From Kuschelorhynchus macadamiae (Eukaryota; Arthropoda; Insecta; Coleoptera; Curculionidae), in assembly GCA_030620095.1 (NCBI GenBank), contig JAUTXW010000064.1:1310501-1374500 (forward strand): DNA of 64,000 nucleotides. Reading direction: 5' to 3'. Below the pieces are notes generated by a model. That model was not told the origin of the DNA, ran no database searches, and was given only the letters and a program-made list of their open reading frames with translations. Shown here piece by piece: positions 31,650-45,050 of this stretch. How positions within the stretch are numbered: the stretch's first letter is position 1; each line of letters begins with the position of its first letter. The position numbers and the translations under genes were made by a program.

Positions 31650-32965
31650 TCCCAATTTGTTCGCTAACCCAAAAAACACAAATATATTCGTTGCAGCTAC
31701 CCTGTTTGTTATAGTAAGCTCTGAAGATCGGATCTTATGAACTCAATACCGATACCAAAGAAACTGCTTTACTGCTTCTACAACCTGAATGGATCAGAGC
31801 GCACTATTAATATTATTGTTATTATTATGATTATCTCTACCCTAAGGCATTCGCACTTCCTCAAAAATGAAGATTAACTTAACCAGATATCTCATATATG
31901 AAAATATGGTGCGCTTTTGGGATTTCTACCATGTTATCGGATTCTTTGGGAAACACTACTTCCTTCTGTTCTTCCTACAAATCATCTGACAGTATGAACA
32001 GTTGTAAGTAGAATCGCTGTTTATATATGTTATTGGTATTATTATTATTTTTTAAATTATCATTTAGAATTAGTTGTAGAAAACTTACCGTGGTCAAGTG
32101 ACACTAATGGAGCAAGTTTGGATATTATTATGACTCACCTAAAAAAAAATGAAAAAATTAGTTCCGCATTTAAACTAAATTGAGCATATTTTCTTTTAAA
32201 TAAATAAAAACGATTGAAACTTATAGGTTACCTTCTCCAACTACGGATCTGTAATAAAGTAGCGACAAGAATCATGCCAATCGACACATTTATGTGTGAT
32301 TAATGAACATTGATAGTATCAGCAAACTGAAAAATGTATGCCACATCCATTGCATTGTGCACTGGTAATAAAAATGAAATAATCACGTTTATTATTCAAA
32401 TCACGTCACAAATTAAATAAGTATATTACATCTATGTCGTCCAACGCTTTGCATTCTTTTACTTTCACTACGTATTATTGTATCTAGTTCCAGACACGAC
32501 CGCCTACCAGACTGGTTTTAAAACTTAATTGTTACTGTTAAGTTTACGCATTCACTTTTGTGGTATTGACCAACAAGGATTCATTTCGAAATATGATACA
32601 GTTTGGCCATTTTCTGTCGTTTATAAATGTATCGATCGTGCCATAATTTTTTTTAATGGCACCTTTGCATGGTCATTGTCAAAAGCAGAATGAGTCACAG
32701 AACTGTGTGCTTATAGGGTGGGCAAAAGTTTAGTGAAATATTTATAGCTAGAAAATATCTTGTCCAGTTTTTTCATTTGTTTTTTGGCACCTAACTGCTT
32801 GTTAAACTAAACTGCTGGACAGAGCAAACGGGACAAGCGAATTTTTAGGCAAAATTCGAATATTATTAAAACGAGACGAGATATTGAGATGCGATATTTA
32901 GCTATATTTTACCAATTTTATTGCATATTACTAATTTTAAGCATGAAATATACTTAAAAAGTTAT
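31650..32965. other. No gene recognised
   Basis: AT-rich, with a short (ATT)n stretch near 31807-31830. No repeat partner found in the window. Confidence 0.5.
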
Positions 32966-32969
32966 TTAT

Positions 32970-34720
32970 ACAGGGTGGTGTTAAATAAGGCTGCAAATTT
33001 TCCCAAATTTTATTTCTTCCGAAAATTTACAAAAACGATTTTCTCGTTATTATCGCTAGGTCAGCTTAATCCTTGGTGAAATTGTAAAACAAAATTAAAT
33101 TTTTTAAAAGTTTTTAATATTTTTTTAAATATAATTTTTTTTTTGAAAAAATTATATTTTTCTTACATATTAAGCTTGATGGGTATAGTCTTAATTTTTT
33201 ATAATCTCTAGGGCACTACACGGAAAATATCCAGGGTGTTATGTTAAGAACCTAGCGATCCTAAAGATCATGTGCGTATTTTCAACACCCTGTAAAGGAA
33301 TTTAAATTAAAAAGTTCTTATTTAGGATTTAATCAGTACTGAACATTTTCTCTAAACCGGGATTTTTATTTTCTCTAAACGGGGATTTTTATTGTCTCTC
33401 TAATTTTAGTGTTTTTAAAAATACAGGTATTGCTTTTAGAGTTAAACTTATCAATACCCGGTGACATGTAAAAGGCCAGTTTTTTTGTAGTTTCAAAAAT
33501 TTCAATTTAAAATCTGAGATATTTTTTTAACTTCATAAGAGGGACATTTTCTATGAAAAAAAAACAATTAAAAGTCGACTTCTTTTTTATTTTAAATAGC
33601 ACTCATAATTTTTTATGAATTATCGTATTTAGCCAAATATTGCCTTCTCATCGATATATTACAAGTTAACTTTTGTTTTCAAAATGTCGACAAAGCAGCC
33701 ATTTTTTGAAAATTCAACAAATCCTTTTGGGTAATAATAGAATTTTTTTATTTTTTTGACTTCTTGTTTTACTGAAGGAGTAATTTACCGCAATATTTTC
33801 AATAGCACTTCGGATATATTTTTTAGACACTTATTTTCGCCATTAAATTACCTTTTTAAAGATGTATCACATATTAATCTTTATTTTTAAAATTACTATA
33901 AACTAGCATTTTATTTTAAATAAAAAATTGATTTATAAATAATGTCTGGCATATCGCCATCTTGCAAATAAAGGTTAGCAGGCGAAAAATCTTTGACTGA
34001 AAATGACTGTTGTTAAAAAATATACAAGGTGCCATTAAAAATATTGGAGTATAATGCATTTTCCATTAAACGAAAAGTGAAAAAAAAAACTTTGTCTAGT
34101 ACCCAAAACGATCTTTAAATAGAATTATTTAAAAAATAAAAAAATAAGTTTATTTTGGACTGTCTAAAACAAGCATTTTATGAAAAGTTTTTTTCGTAAA
34201 ACGGCAATATTGAATTTTCAAAAAATGGTGTCCTCCGCCATTTTGAAAACTAAAGTTAAGTTTAATATATCAATGAAAACCTAATTTAAAGGTAAATACG
34301 GTAATCTATAAAAACATATAGGGTTCTATTTAAAATAAAAACGTGAACTTTTAATTGTTTTTTCATAGAAATTTTGCCTCTAACCTACAAAAACGGCAGC
34401 CTGTTACACGTCTGCTAAGAAGACCCGTATTTTTAGAAATAATAAAGTTAGAGAGATAATAAAAAACCCGTTTGGAGAAAATGTTCAGTACTCGTTAAAA
34501 CTTAAATAAAACCTTTAAAATTTAAACTCATTTTTATGCTACCCTGTAAAATATACGTACACGATCTTTAGGATCGCCAGGTTTTTTGCACAGCTGCATA
34601 TTTTTTGCGGAGTGTAGCCGTAAAAATGTACCCCATAACTATGTAAGAAAAAACTAGGAACAATATTAAAAAGTAGAAATATAGATATAAAATGTTTTTT
34701 AATGGGACACCTTGTATTTT
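32970..34720. mobile_element. Foldback (long inverted repeat) non-autonomous element
   Basis: The two halves are diverged inverted copies. Left: ACAGGGTG edge near 32971, AGCGATCCTAAAGATCATGT (33253), TACTGAACATTTTCTC (33336), ACATTTTCTATGAAAAAAA (33544), TTTTCAAAATGTCGAC (33678). Right, reversed: edge ACAAGGTGTCCCATTAAAA near 34712, GGCGATCCTAAAGATCGTG, TACTGAACATTTTCTC, ATTTCTATGAAAAAACAATT, TTTTCAAAATGGCGGA. Each arm is about 700 bp around a centre near 33850-34020, with further ACAAGGTG edges inside (34024). No coding capacity. It resembles insect foldback or mariner-derived MITE families. Confidence 0.75.
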
Positions 34721-35625
34721 TGTTTGATTTAATTGCTGATTGTAGGTTTAAAACCTTTATCTTAGAACAAAACCGACAAAATTCCCAAAAACCCCGCAAT
34801 AAGAGGCAATGTATTTTCTGTTGACTCCATCCTTATATGAGAAAGTTCTTTTACACATCGCATCTTATAAGGTTTTTCAATTTTCTTCGTTGTATTTAGA
34901 GATAAAAGTCAAACCTGGTATTTTTATAATCGGTAAGAAAATATACATTTGAGAAACAATAATATATATTTAAAAAAAAGTTATATCTATATTTCTACTT
35001 TTTAATGATTTTTTAATGTTTGATATTATTAAAAGATAATACAAGAAAATCCTTACAGCTTATGTATTTAATAAATTTTTTTTGTATGGCATATAGTTAA
35101 AGCTTTAGCCAGGTGTCAAAATATAAATGAATAATTTGTTTTCATAAACGTAATTTTAAAAACATTCCAAAATTTTCTGGGATCAATTGAGTTAAACATT
35201 TTGCAATTTTGTTAAAAAATATTCCTGAAAAGCAGTCGTTTTCTCATTGCTAAGTTCGTTGTTCCAGGACTATAATGAAAGCATTGCGGTACTAGAACAA
35301 AAATAAATCCATTAGAGAATTCAGTCTGAAGAAATGTGTTATCTTTAAAAATGGTGACCAAAATGATATCATTATGACACGAGAGGAGATAAACTTATTT
35401 AGCGGTTTTTAATATAATATCTAAAAGATGTCAAAATTGTGATACCTCATAAGTATACACTTATAGTAATAGTTAGAGCACTGTGGTAACAATATTATCT
35501 ATTAAAACTGTCCCTCCACTAAAATGTTCAATGGAGAGCGTAGAAGAGCACGTAATAATTATTGTAATGATTGTTAATTTATCTATGCAAAAATAATTTT
35601 GGAATTTCAATTTGTTAAAATATTT
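34721..35625. other. No gene recognised
   Basis: AT-rich sequence with no recognised coding or repeat feature. Confidence 0.45.
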
Positions 35626-35629
35626 TCAG

Positions 35630-36790
35630 AAATGTAACTATAGAGTGTTTTAGTTGCTTTTAATCTTTTTTGGCATAAGTTTTCAGATGGCTTCTTTGAT
35701 TTGTGAATAAGATTAATAATGCTTATTTTAAAAGTTGAACAAGTTGATTGTATTAATTATGTCCTTTTAACAATTTTCAATTTTCTAAAAATAGTATGTA
35801 GACGTCGTAGGACTTGTGCCTCGACCGTCAATATTTACGGTCGTCCAGAAATGTTTAGCTTTTCCTACTAGGTATACAATGTACTATTATCTTCTGGAGT
35901 ATCACGACGACATCATCTTGATAGTCATTTTTAGAGTCAAAATGGCATCTTTTTTCGGACTAAGTACTCTAATGAATTCGTTATAGTCCTAGGACCGTAA
36001 TGATTAATTATAGTTCACAATGAAAAAAACAACCAAAACACGACTGGCTTTCCGGAATATTTTTTTAATAAAATTTGCACAATATCTGAGTCAATTGACG
36101 TCAGAAGATAAAGTTTTTTTGTTATTCGAATCGAAAACATTTATTACGCCGTGGTATCAGCCTCGGTTGGCGCCTCGTCTGATAATATTTACGGCTAGTC
36201 TCATATCAGCCTTTCATATTACCTCATAATGTAGACATGTCCTGACACCCAGGCAAAAAAATGGCAATGCAAATAAATAATACGTCAGTGAAATTATAAA
36301 CGCACTAGAAACAACCCATCAAAGGTTAGCAAACTGATATTAATGGAGAGAAGCATTCGTTTTATAAATGACAAATTAGAAATATAAACAAATTCAGAGT
36401 GGATTAATTAAAATAAGTCTTGAACTGCAATAACATTATTAATGCAAATAACTAAATAAAATAATGTATTTAATTTGCTTAAAAGGATATTAACTGGTTT
36501 CGAATTTGCCTATTGATATCGAAGAGAGAGCAACAAGCGGTGACAAAGGCAACCTTTATTGGTAAAATTATATCTCTTAAATACATTTGTTACATCACTA
36601 TCATTTAAAACATGAACTTGTTTTGATGATTACTATTTATCTTGTGGTACACTGCCATTGTTTGTATATATTAATATTGACATATTAATATGTTAAATTT
36701 ACTCTTAATTCTTAGACATATCTATATGCATATATTTAAAACACAAGGCTAATTGTTTCTCCAGTTTCGCCAGTAGCCATTAAGTTAAGT
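35630..36790 (+). repeat. Duplicated non-coding segment, copy 1
   Basis: Shares with 37385-38320, in the same order and direction, GTAACTATAGAGTGTTTTAG, ACACCCAGGC, ACTAGAAACAAC with CATCAAAGGTTAGCAAACTG, GACAAATTAGAAATATAAAC, and CACTATCATTTAAAA. A unique insert near 35800-36010 contains a small hairpin (CGACCGT at 35822, ACGGTCG at 35837). Confidence 0.8.
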
Positions 36791-37089
36791 TTGGACACAT
36801 TAAAAAAAAAGCTCTCTGTCCTTAGACTTGTATGACTATTTATTATCTATTTTTACCATATTTTTCTCATAAAAACATATTTAAAAAAATATTATTTAAG
36901 GCGCTGCTTGCGGAAAGCCACTTCGGCATTTTCACCCAAGTGAAAGAGTATCCTGTAAGTGAGGTAAACATTTTTCGTATTGGTTTAATTAGATTTATCA
37001 AAAGTGCGTTTTTTTAACAAATATAGATATAGAATTAGTTGCAATTATATTGAATACAAATTTTACCACTACTACTACAAAAAAATCTG

Positions 37090-37380
37090 AATTTCCATTT
37101 GCCCCTAATGTATCTTAAAAGTGAGTCGGGACATAACCCTTAACATCGGACAACTTTGTGCTCATTTTTCCGATAGTTCCCAATAAGAAACTGAGGTTAG
37201 ATCAAAGAAATTCATTCTTTCTACTAAGCCTCAATCGTCATTCGCTCTTTTGATTTTGATATAATCGACTGTATTGATTTCGCTTCTAGGTCGAGAACGG
37301 AGACATGCGACTTAAGGTTAGCCTGTTTGTTTTCTCGATTAGTTGTAGAGGAAATTATTTTTCGGATTTTAGTTTTCTTG
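37090..37380 (+). repeat. Duplicated segment with partner at 39390-39600
   Basis: Both contain a TGTATCTTAAAAGTGA / TGTACCTCAAAAGTGA word, then AACTTTGTGCTCATTTTTCC / AACTTTGCGCTCATTTGTCC, TTAGATCAAAG, and TTCTCGATTAGTTGTAGA. The partner lies just past ATGGCGG block 7. Confidence 0.75.
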
Positions 37381-37384
37381 TTTG

Positions 37385-38320
37385 TAAGATATTTTTCAGA
37401 AATGTAATTTTAGAGTGTCAATAAAATATTCACGCAGGTTTTAGTTGCTTTTAATTTTTTTTCTTAGAGAAGATCCAATAGGAATAAGTATTTTATAAAT
37501 TTTCGAAAATATTATTATGTTTTAACAAAAAATACAAAAGTCCAATTTCAAATTCTTTTCAAAATTCCAAAATATTTGAAATAAAAATACTTAAAATACT
37601 TCAAATAAAAGTGATTTAAGAGTGCAGTTATATATATGAAATTTGACACCGGGGCAAATAGATCACTAACGAGACATATAAACCTATTTTATTTCACTTT
37701 TGAGAAATTATAAGATAAACTTCGTCCATAATTTTGAGTTTTTTTTATCACATCAACACTTCATATTACCTCTAAAGATAACATGTCCAGGCACCCAGGC
37801 GAAAAAGGCAATACAAATAATATGTCACTCAAATTATAAACACACTAGAAACAATCCATCAACGCAGGTTAGCAAACTGACATTAATGTAGGAAACATTT
37901 GTTTTATAAACGACAAATTAGAAATATAAACAAATACCAGAGTGGGTAAGTTAAAATAAGTATTGACTTGCAATAAATTTATTAAAACAGATAACTGAAT
38001 AAAATAATGTATTTTATAATATATTTATATTTTTTCCCGAGATATAAAAACAATACCAAATAGTTTGAAATTGCTTGTTGATATTGAAGGTAGATGAATC
38101 AGCGACTAAAAAAGCAACCTTCATTTGTAAAATTTTAATTCTTACTCTATATCACTATCATTTAAAAATTAAACTTGTTTCGATGATTATGTGAATGTGT
38201 TAATTTCTCTCTCAATTTAATTTTTAGACATATTTGTATGTATATATTTAAAACACAAGGCGATTTTTTTCCGGTTTTGCTAGCAACTCCACCTTGACTA
38301 ATTTGGACACATTAAAAAAG
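37385..38320 (+). repeat. Duplicated non-coding segment, copy 2
   Basis: Direct copy of 35630-36790 at an offset of about 1.6-1.75 kb, with substitutions and indels throughout, so an old duplication. Confidence 0.8.
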
Positions 38321-38339
38321 AAAATCGGAACTGGAACTT

Positions 38340-39385
38340 ACCTTGTTATGAATCTTTCGTTTATTAGGAATAGAGAAGTGTGACCAATTTAGTTTGCCAC
38401 ATAGTCATTTAGTTAAACATATTTTTTTTATTGAGCGCTATTTTGTTCCACCATTTTGTAATCCTTACAAAATTTTTACAAGTTTCTACCTATGTCACAC
38501 TTGACTTTTGCACATAATTTAAAGTAATTTGGATAAGAAGTTTTTACTGTGATACATCGCCATTTTGTTCTGACATGTTGAATTCGTACCAGTTTATCTC
38601 TATATCACATTTAATTTTTCTGCAAAACTTAGTCGATTGAATAATTACGTTGATTTTTTAATTAGCATTTTGTTTCGCTTTCTTGAATTCGTACTACACA
38701 TTTACCAGTTTTTCTCTTTGACCGAATGCTTGCATAAAATTTGAAATTAATCTAGTAAGTAGTTTTTTCAGGCTGATTTTTAAATAATTTACTAGTCCTC
38801 CATTTTGTTTTGCTATCTTGGATTCATACCAAAATATTACCAGTACATTCCTATATAACACTTGATTTTTGTGCAAAATTGAGGATACATTAGATAATGA
38901 AATTTTTCAGTAATAATTCCTTAACGTTTCATTGTGGCGCCATATTAGATGTTTGCCAAGATATTACAAGTCACCTCTATATGACCGTCAATTTTACAGT
39001 ACATAATTTTTAAGCTATGCCGCAAACTGACATACAGAACGACGGAATTTATAAAACATATTTTGGCATTTAGGACCGCTAAAACATAGGTATATGTAAG
39101 AGGATGATTTCTTTCTCTCAATTACAAAAATTTCATATGGCCACCACTTTGTTCCGACATATTGAATTCGTACCACAATTATACGAGGTCATCTTTATAC
39201 TACAATTAATTGTTGCCCACAATTTGAAATCAATCCATTGGGTGGTTTCTTCAGGAAGAATTTGTAAATATTTTATTTAGCGCCATTTTGTTTCCCATCT
39301 TGGATTCGTATTACACTAGTTAATTCCTGCAAAGTACTTGATTTTTGTATACAATTTGAGGGAAACTGGATAAGCAATTCTTTAG
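38340..39385 (-). repeat. ATGGCGG repeat, block 7 (reverse, full length)
   Basis: Runs from the tail phrase TTGTTATGAATCTTTCGTTT and AGAGAAGTGTGACCAATTTA through units with GCGCTATTTTGTTCCACCAT, CGCCATTTTGTTCTGACATG, CCTCCATTTTGTTTTGCTAT and GGCGCCATATTAGATG, past the head phrase CTATGCCGCAAACTGACATA (39016), and then starts another unit set. Many ATGGCGG cores are mutated, so this copy is older. Confidence 0.8.
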
Positions 39386-39600
39386 TAATAATTGAATGTC
39401 AATTTGTCCTTTATGTACCTCAAAAGTGAATTGAGAAATAACCCTTGTCACCGAGCAACTTTGCGCTCATTTGTCCTGTAGGTCTCAATAAGACACCGAG
39501 CTTAGATCAAAGCACATGCAATGTAAGGGTACCCTTTTGCTTTCTCGATTAGTTGTAGAAAAGATTATTTAAAAGTTTCACTATTGGTTCCATTTTATTA

Positions 39601-40285
39601 GAGTTTTCGGATCTTAGTTCTATTTTACTAGGTATCTATTTTAAGAATTAAAGGTTTATCTTAATACACATGCTGCTAAAAATATTAACAAAGCTTTAAG
39701 CAATAAGTGACAGATTCTTAACCAAGGGATAATTACACAGGAGAGCTTTAAAATAAAAAATGTTCAGTTGTCGTCGAATTTCGACAGGGTCTCACTCAGG
39801 GTTATATTTTCAGTATATTGGTCGTTACCCCACTAGGACTAACACAATTAAATACACTTAAAACAAACGGAGTTTCATTTAAAATATGACATCCTTTTGT
39901 TTAGATCTTGAACTACACAAATAATACACAAGGCTATATTTTATTTATACAGAATGACCAGAAACAAACAGCACTGAAACAAATTTGATTGTATACCTAG
40001 CCAGCAACTGACAATTTTGTAGTAAATTGAATTGATTACCAATAGTGTTAAATAAACTGAAAAAAAATTTCTTTTTGAGGTATTATTTTTGATCATACCC
40101 ATATGATCGACATAACGAAGTACATGTGAGGTCATTTAGCCAACAGTTTCAAAAACGTGTACCGAAGAACGCTGGAATGCTAAAATTGATTGATACATTA
40201 ACATTGTATATATTTTAACACGCTTTATAGCTGATCTTCCTCAATTCTGTCGTGCATATAATTTTGCATGCAACTCTTATTCAGT
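39601..40285. other. No gene recognised
   Basis: AT-rich. The 64-codon ORF at 39941-40135 has no recognisable motif. Confidence 0.4.
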
Positions 40286-40289
40286 GATA

Positions 40290-40530
40290 TGATGGAACTT
40301 CGACTTACAGTCTGCCTTCAATGTGGATGTGCATATTTAGATCACACAATAAAAAATAAATAATAAGCACGTACAAATATTTGTATAATATATTTATAAT
40401 GAGTTTTTCTAGCTCATAGTGAAGAGAGGTTATATCGAGACTCAGGGCTTTAGAATATTTTGATCTTCATTGTTAACAAAATTCGAAATTTATCCGCAGT
40501 GGGGTACTAAACTACCGGAACTTGGAAGTT
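40290..40530 (+). repeat. Dispersed repeat with partner at 44780-45050
   Basis: Both copies contain GATGGAACT, CTTCAATGTGGATGTGCA / CTTGAATGTGGAGGTGCA, GCACGTACAAATATTT, AGAGAGGTTAT / AGAGAGGTATTATCG, and a final ACTAAACTACCGGAAC / ATTAAACTACCAGGAC. The 44.8-kb copy has a 50-bp insertion. Confidence 0.8.
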
Positions 40531-41029
40531 CACGAAACCTCAAAGAAGAATACAAAATATATTGAATGAAGATTTTAGTATAACTGAGTTTATTTGATGT
40601 TCGTGATCAACAGATATATGTGTTACTTTACAATTACTCAATTTGATACATCTAAGGTGGCAAGTAAAATACTATTTTTTTTGGGAAAACAAGATGAATA
40701 GGTTAAACCAAATATAAAAAAATCTGACATTTTCTGACATTATTGTAAATCTAGATAATTTAGGATTTCTCTATAAAATGAGATCTCTCGACTTAACCCC
40801 CATGTATCTGGTTAGCATTTAGACAAAACTCTTGTTTATTTATAACTTCTAGAAGGGAATTCGTTTTTTTAATATTTTAAAAATATTGCACCTCATTTTT
40901 TTATTTCGACAAGAATACGGAACTTCTAATGCTAATGAAGATATAATGCAAGTTTTACAGTTTTTCAAAAAAAAATGCCAATACGGTTTTTTATTTATTT
41001 ATTGTGGAAGATTAGTTGTAGAAAAAGTA

Positions 41030-41335
41030 AGTTTTCTTCACATACAAATATTCCACTTTTTACAGTTGTATTTTCATAGCTTAGTTATACTACCAGGTCA
41101 AATTACTTTAATTTGGGTTAGATAGGCGACCGCTAACGATGACCAAAGTCAAGAATTCCAAATTTAATTTAGTCCATCTATAGGTTTAAAGAAAATAGAT
41201 TGAGCCAATTTTCCTATCGTCGATGAAAGACTTACGCATACAAATTATATCCTACGTTTTACAGTTGCATTTTCATAGTTTTGTAATACTACCAGGTCGA
41301 ATTATGTTAATTTGTGTCAGATATGAGACCCCTAA
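41030..41335 (+). repeat. Two tandem diverged units of about 200 bp
   Basis: TTTTACAGTTGTATTTTCAT with ACTACCAGGTCAAATTAC at 41056-41110 recurs as TTTTACAGTTGCATTTTCAT with ACTACCAGGTCGAATTAT at 41257-41310, each followed by a GATGACCAAAG/AATGACCAAAG word. Confidence 0.8.
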
Positions 41336-41599
41336 AAATGACCAAAGGCATGTGTTCAAATTTAGTCCATAGGTTTGGAATTTGGACCAATTTTTTAGAC
41401 AAACGTGCAGACATTTTTTTATTTAAACATATTATCATTCCTGCTAATATATCTGTGTTTCACATTACACTAACATCTGAACAAGATACCATAATCCCTG
41501 TCTGGAACATGTCTTGCAATGCCGCAGGCGCAATGATCAATTTTAATCAAACGACGATTACGATTTCGCTCTTTTTAGAGTTCATCAGGCCCCGATAGA

Positions 41600-44500
41600 C
41601 CAGCGAGCCCCGCACAAAATGGAATTACAGAAACAATTACTCCGCTGGCTAATATCACAGAAAATAAATATTCTTCAGATTATGGTAAACCGCCTTATTT
41701 AAAAAAAATCTTGATTTTGATTTGAGTCTAAGAAACATTTTCTTAACTATAGGTTCTGATGAGTTTCGGTATATTGCTTTGGATTGTCGCTGCGATGTTT
41801 TAAAGAAAACATGGGCTAATTTTTATTTTAAGACTTTGTATTTTTGTGTTGTAACAATTTAGCTTTAAAAGAAAATAACCATATACTTTGTTTAAGACGT
41901 CGACCATTTAATTTTAAGACACGCCTCTTAGATATAGCATGTGCTGTTGTAAAGTAAAAAATTAATTTTTTTATTTAATGTCTCCAATATTTCCAAATAA
42001 ATAATATGGCACCATTGTGTGCACACCAATACTATTAAGGCATCCATACACTTAGAACAAAGTAATAAGATTTTCGATTAAGATATCTTTAATCTTACAT
42101 AAAATATGCAAATGTCTCAATGCAAGAAGCTAGTTCCTTAAATCAAGACATACATTGCTTTATCTAAATAAATTATAAGTTTTGTCTAAATATTTAATGT
42201 TCTTATTTTAAATGCATAGTTGCTTATTTTAATAAACTGGCGCGTTCATTGTAAAAGCAGGATATTTCTTTAACATAAACATGTAGTGTCTTTAATAAAA
42301 TAGTTCAATATATCACATTTTTTAAAATATTTTAATTTCTCAACACTGATTTGCAATAAAATGTTAAAATTAATTTTTGAAAACTGTTGAAATATTTGGT
42401 AGTTTCTTTTAAGATTTTACAGTTATGGTAATTCTTCCACAAAAAAAAACGTAAAATATATAAATGTATGGTATATGCGATTAGTGTGGAAGATTACTAA
42501 AAAGTTTATTGATCCAAAAAGAGGGAAGGGTATGTCGTATATGTTAAATCAAATAATTAGGGTTACAAACACACATATATTAATCTAAAAAGAATAAACA
42601 TTTATAAATATCATATTTTACGAGATGACTTGACCAAAAATCACACATATATTAAAAGTATTTAAGTTGGAGTATTACTCAAATGAAGGCGTAACCCAAG
42701 TAACAAAAATTTAGAGTGGACATCATTTAATGAGATATATATCTTAAAAACTATTCATACTAAAAAATTGTTTCGTTTCAGAGCAAAAATTGTTTGATAT
42801 CAAGGGGAAATAGAACAATGATAATATTTATTATATAGGGTGTGTCAAAACTATAACAGCAGAGGTGGCCTTCTTTTAAACACTTTTAAAGATTAATAAA
42901 GTAAATTTCCTCGATATTTCAATTCCTCCCGAAATTCAACTGTTGTTAAATTATTGAGGTTTCAAATTTTGAATCACAGAGTCCGGCATTTCACACTCTT
43001 TTAACCATTCTTCTATTTTTCGTCACAAAAAAACACAAAATGAACTAGGAGGTGTATAGGAACTCATAGACTGGTGTGGGCACTTTTTTTTATAAAAATA
43101 TAGAATACTAGGTCACGGTAGAATTAAAAAAAGTTTGAATCGCTATTCGCTGACCATAGAGTACAGTTGTCTGAATTTTTGCATAGACGTTGACTGAGAA
43201 ATATGCCTAGATGAATACGTTTTATGTCGTTTGCCGTACCGGTGCCGCCGTTCTACAAACAGGTTAGAGTTGAGTCGCGTGCATTTTGTGGCAAGAGTGG
43301 TGGTAATCCGCGCGCATTTTAAGATAAAATTTATTGTTTTAAAGACTTAATTCCTTAAAAATGTGAAATATTTCAGTTGTGGAAATTGCTTTATTTGGTT
43401 AAAAATAATCAGACTCTTAAACTTATGATGCAATATTTTAAAAATAAAACTCTCCATAATTTATTGAAATAACAGGAAAATTTAAAATATAATAATTTAG
43501 TTTTAAATTAAATAATGGAAAATTTCATGGAAAGAAACAGTCACCTAAAATAAAGTAACAAGATTTTAGACCAAAATATCCGAATTATTTTCTTTTAGGA
43601 GATAATTTAATCTTAGATTAAGTGCATATTTCTAGGAAATTATTTTTTCAATTTATATTTTTTTTATATCTTTGATACAGTTAAGTTTGTTTAAATTAAA
43701 TTTACAGTCCCTTTATTTAGGTATATATTTTAAAGAGCCTGGAACTTCTTAGTTTAAGAATTTTTTGTTCCGTGATACTATGACCGACATTGAATTGCAT
43801 TGTTGATTCCTTCGTTGGAAGAAATAATGTTAATATATATTTTATACATCAACATCTGAACAAGTATACATTATCATTGCCTTGTCGGCTATCCATAATA
43901 ACATATATTAAAAACTGATTACTACTTTGAAATACACATTTTAATTTCTTTTGTTCCAAAAATTAATTTAAGATCTAAATTACACGAAACGAAAAATTAG
44001 AACATTGACGAAAATAACATAAAAAAACCAAAGTTCGAACAACAAACCTTTAGACTAAGAATCAAACATTTAACCACTGCCATGTGTAGGATTACATCTA
44101 AAAAGTCAGTTTACATTCCGATATCTTAACATGCGAGGGTAGCGAAATCAAGGAACATCTGTAAAAGCTTTACGCACTCTAGACCGGTAATATGAGAGCA
44201 TGTATATACCTGCTTCCGATACATAGATACGAAGGACAGATAATTCTCCAAATAGACGATCTATCCAATTTTAAATAAAATACATCCTAAATGGAATCCA
44301 ATTTTGTATTGTATTCCATATAGTAGAGTTTAATATAATATAGTCGACATTTTGTGTAGTTAAATTTTATAATCATTTTATCTGAGATAAAACAAAGTCG
44401 TGTATTGAATCAATGTTTTATCAAGATGCATGATTTGCATAATTTACTACATTCAATCTCCATAATATATTTGCTCTACTTTAAAACTTTTAGATCGCTC

Positions 44501-44775
44501 GTTACTATATTTCATTACACTTAATTTCATAACGACAAGATAAAAGCCATGATATTGTATTGCCTAATCGTATTTTTTATTAAGGATTTTTTTTAAATTG
44601 ACAAATTATAGCACCAAAGAATATGCATATACATAATACAATAATACACATATAACGATTTTATTGTACATGTCGCCATTTTTCTACCCTTTAATTCCCC
44701 ATTTTGCGACTATGGATGTTTAAGAAGTTTCATTGACTTCCCTTGTCCTTCTCATTCGCCGGTTTAAACCTCTCC
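41600..44775. other. Long stretch without recognised genes
   Basis: AT-rich. A terminus-like TATAGGGTGTGTCAAAACTA at 42834-42853 may be the edge of a degraded mariner-like element. A short GC-rich patch at 43226-43320 (ACCGGTGCCGCCG, GTCGCGTGCATTTTG, CGCGCGCATTTT) stands out and could be a 5-prime end or old element terminus. No coding assignment. Confidence 0.4.
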
Positions 44776-44779
44776 AGAC

Positions 44780-45050
44780 TGATGGAACTCTATTTTAAAG
44801 TCTGTCTTGAATGTGGAGGTGCACATTAAGATCACAAAATAAATAATAAATAATATGCACGTACAAATATTTATATAATAAAAAATTACTAAGTTCAGTA
44901 CTGTTTATCTCCATCCATACTGTATTTATAAAAGATCTTTCTAGGTCATACTTAAGAGAGGTATTATCGCAACTCGAGACTTTACAATATTTTGGTCTTT
45001 ATTGTTACCAAAATTAGACATTTATCTGCATAAAGCAATTAAACTACCAG
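44780..45050 (+). repeat. Dispersed repeat, partner of 40290-40530
   Basis: Same word order as the 40.3-kb copy. After it, 45060-46100 holds no recognised gene; phrases near 45930-45985 resemble 44270-44330 (AAATGGATCCCAACTTTGTA against AAATGGAATCCAATTTTGTA), which hints at another old duplication. Confidence 0.75.

Noticed and set aside
41314..41598. 94-codon plus-strand ORF with ordinary composition
   Set aside because: No recognisable motif, and its start lies in a diverged tandem repeat; not enough to call a gene.
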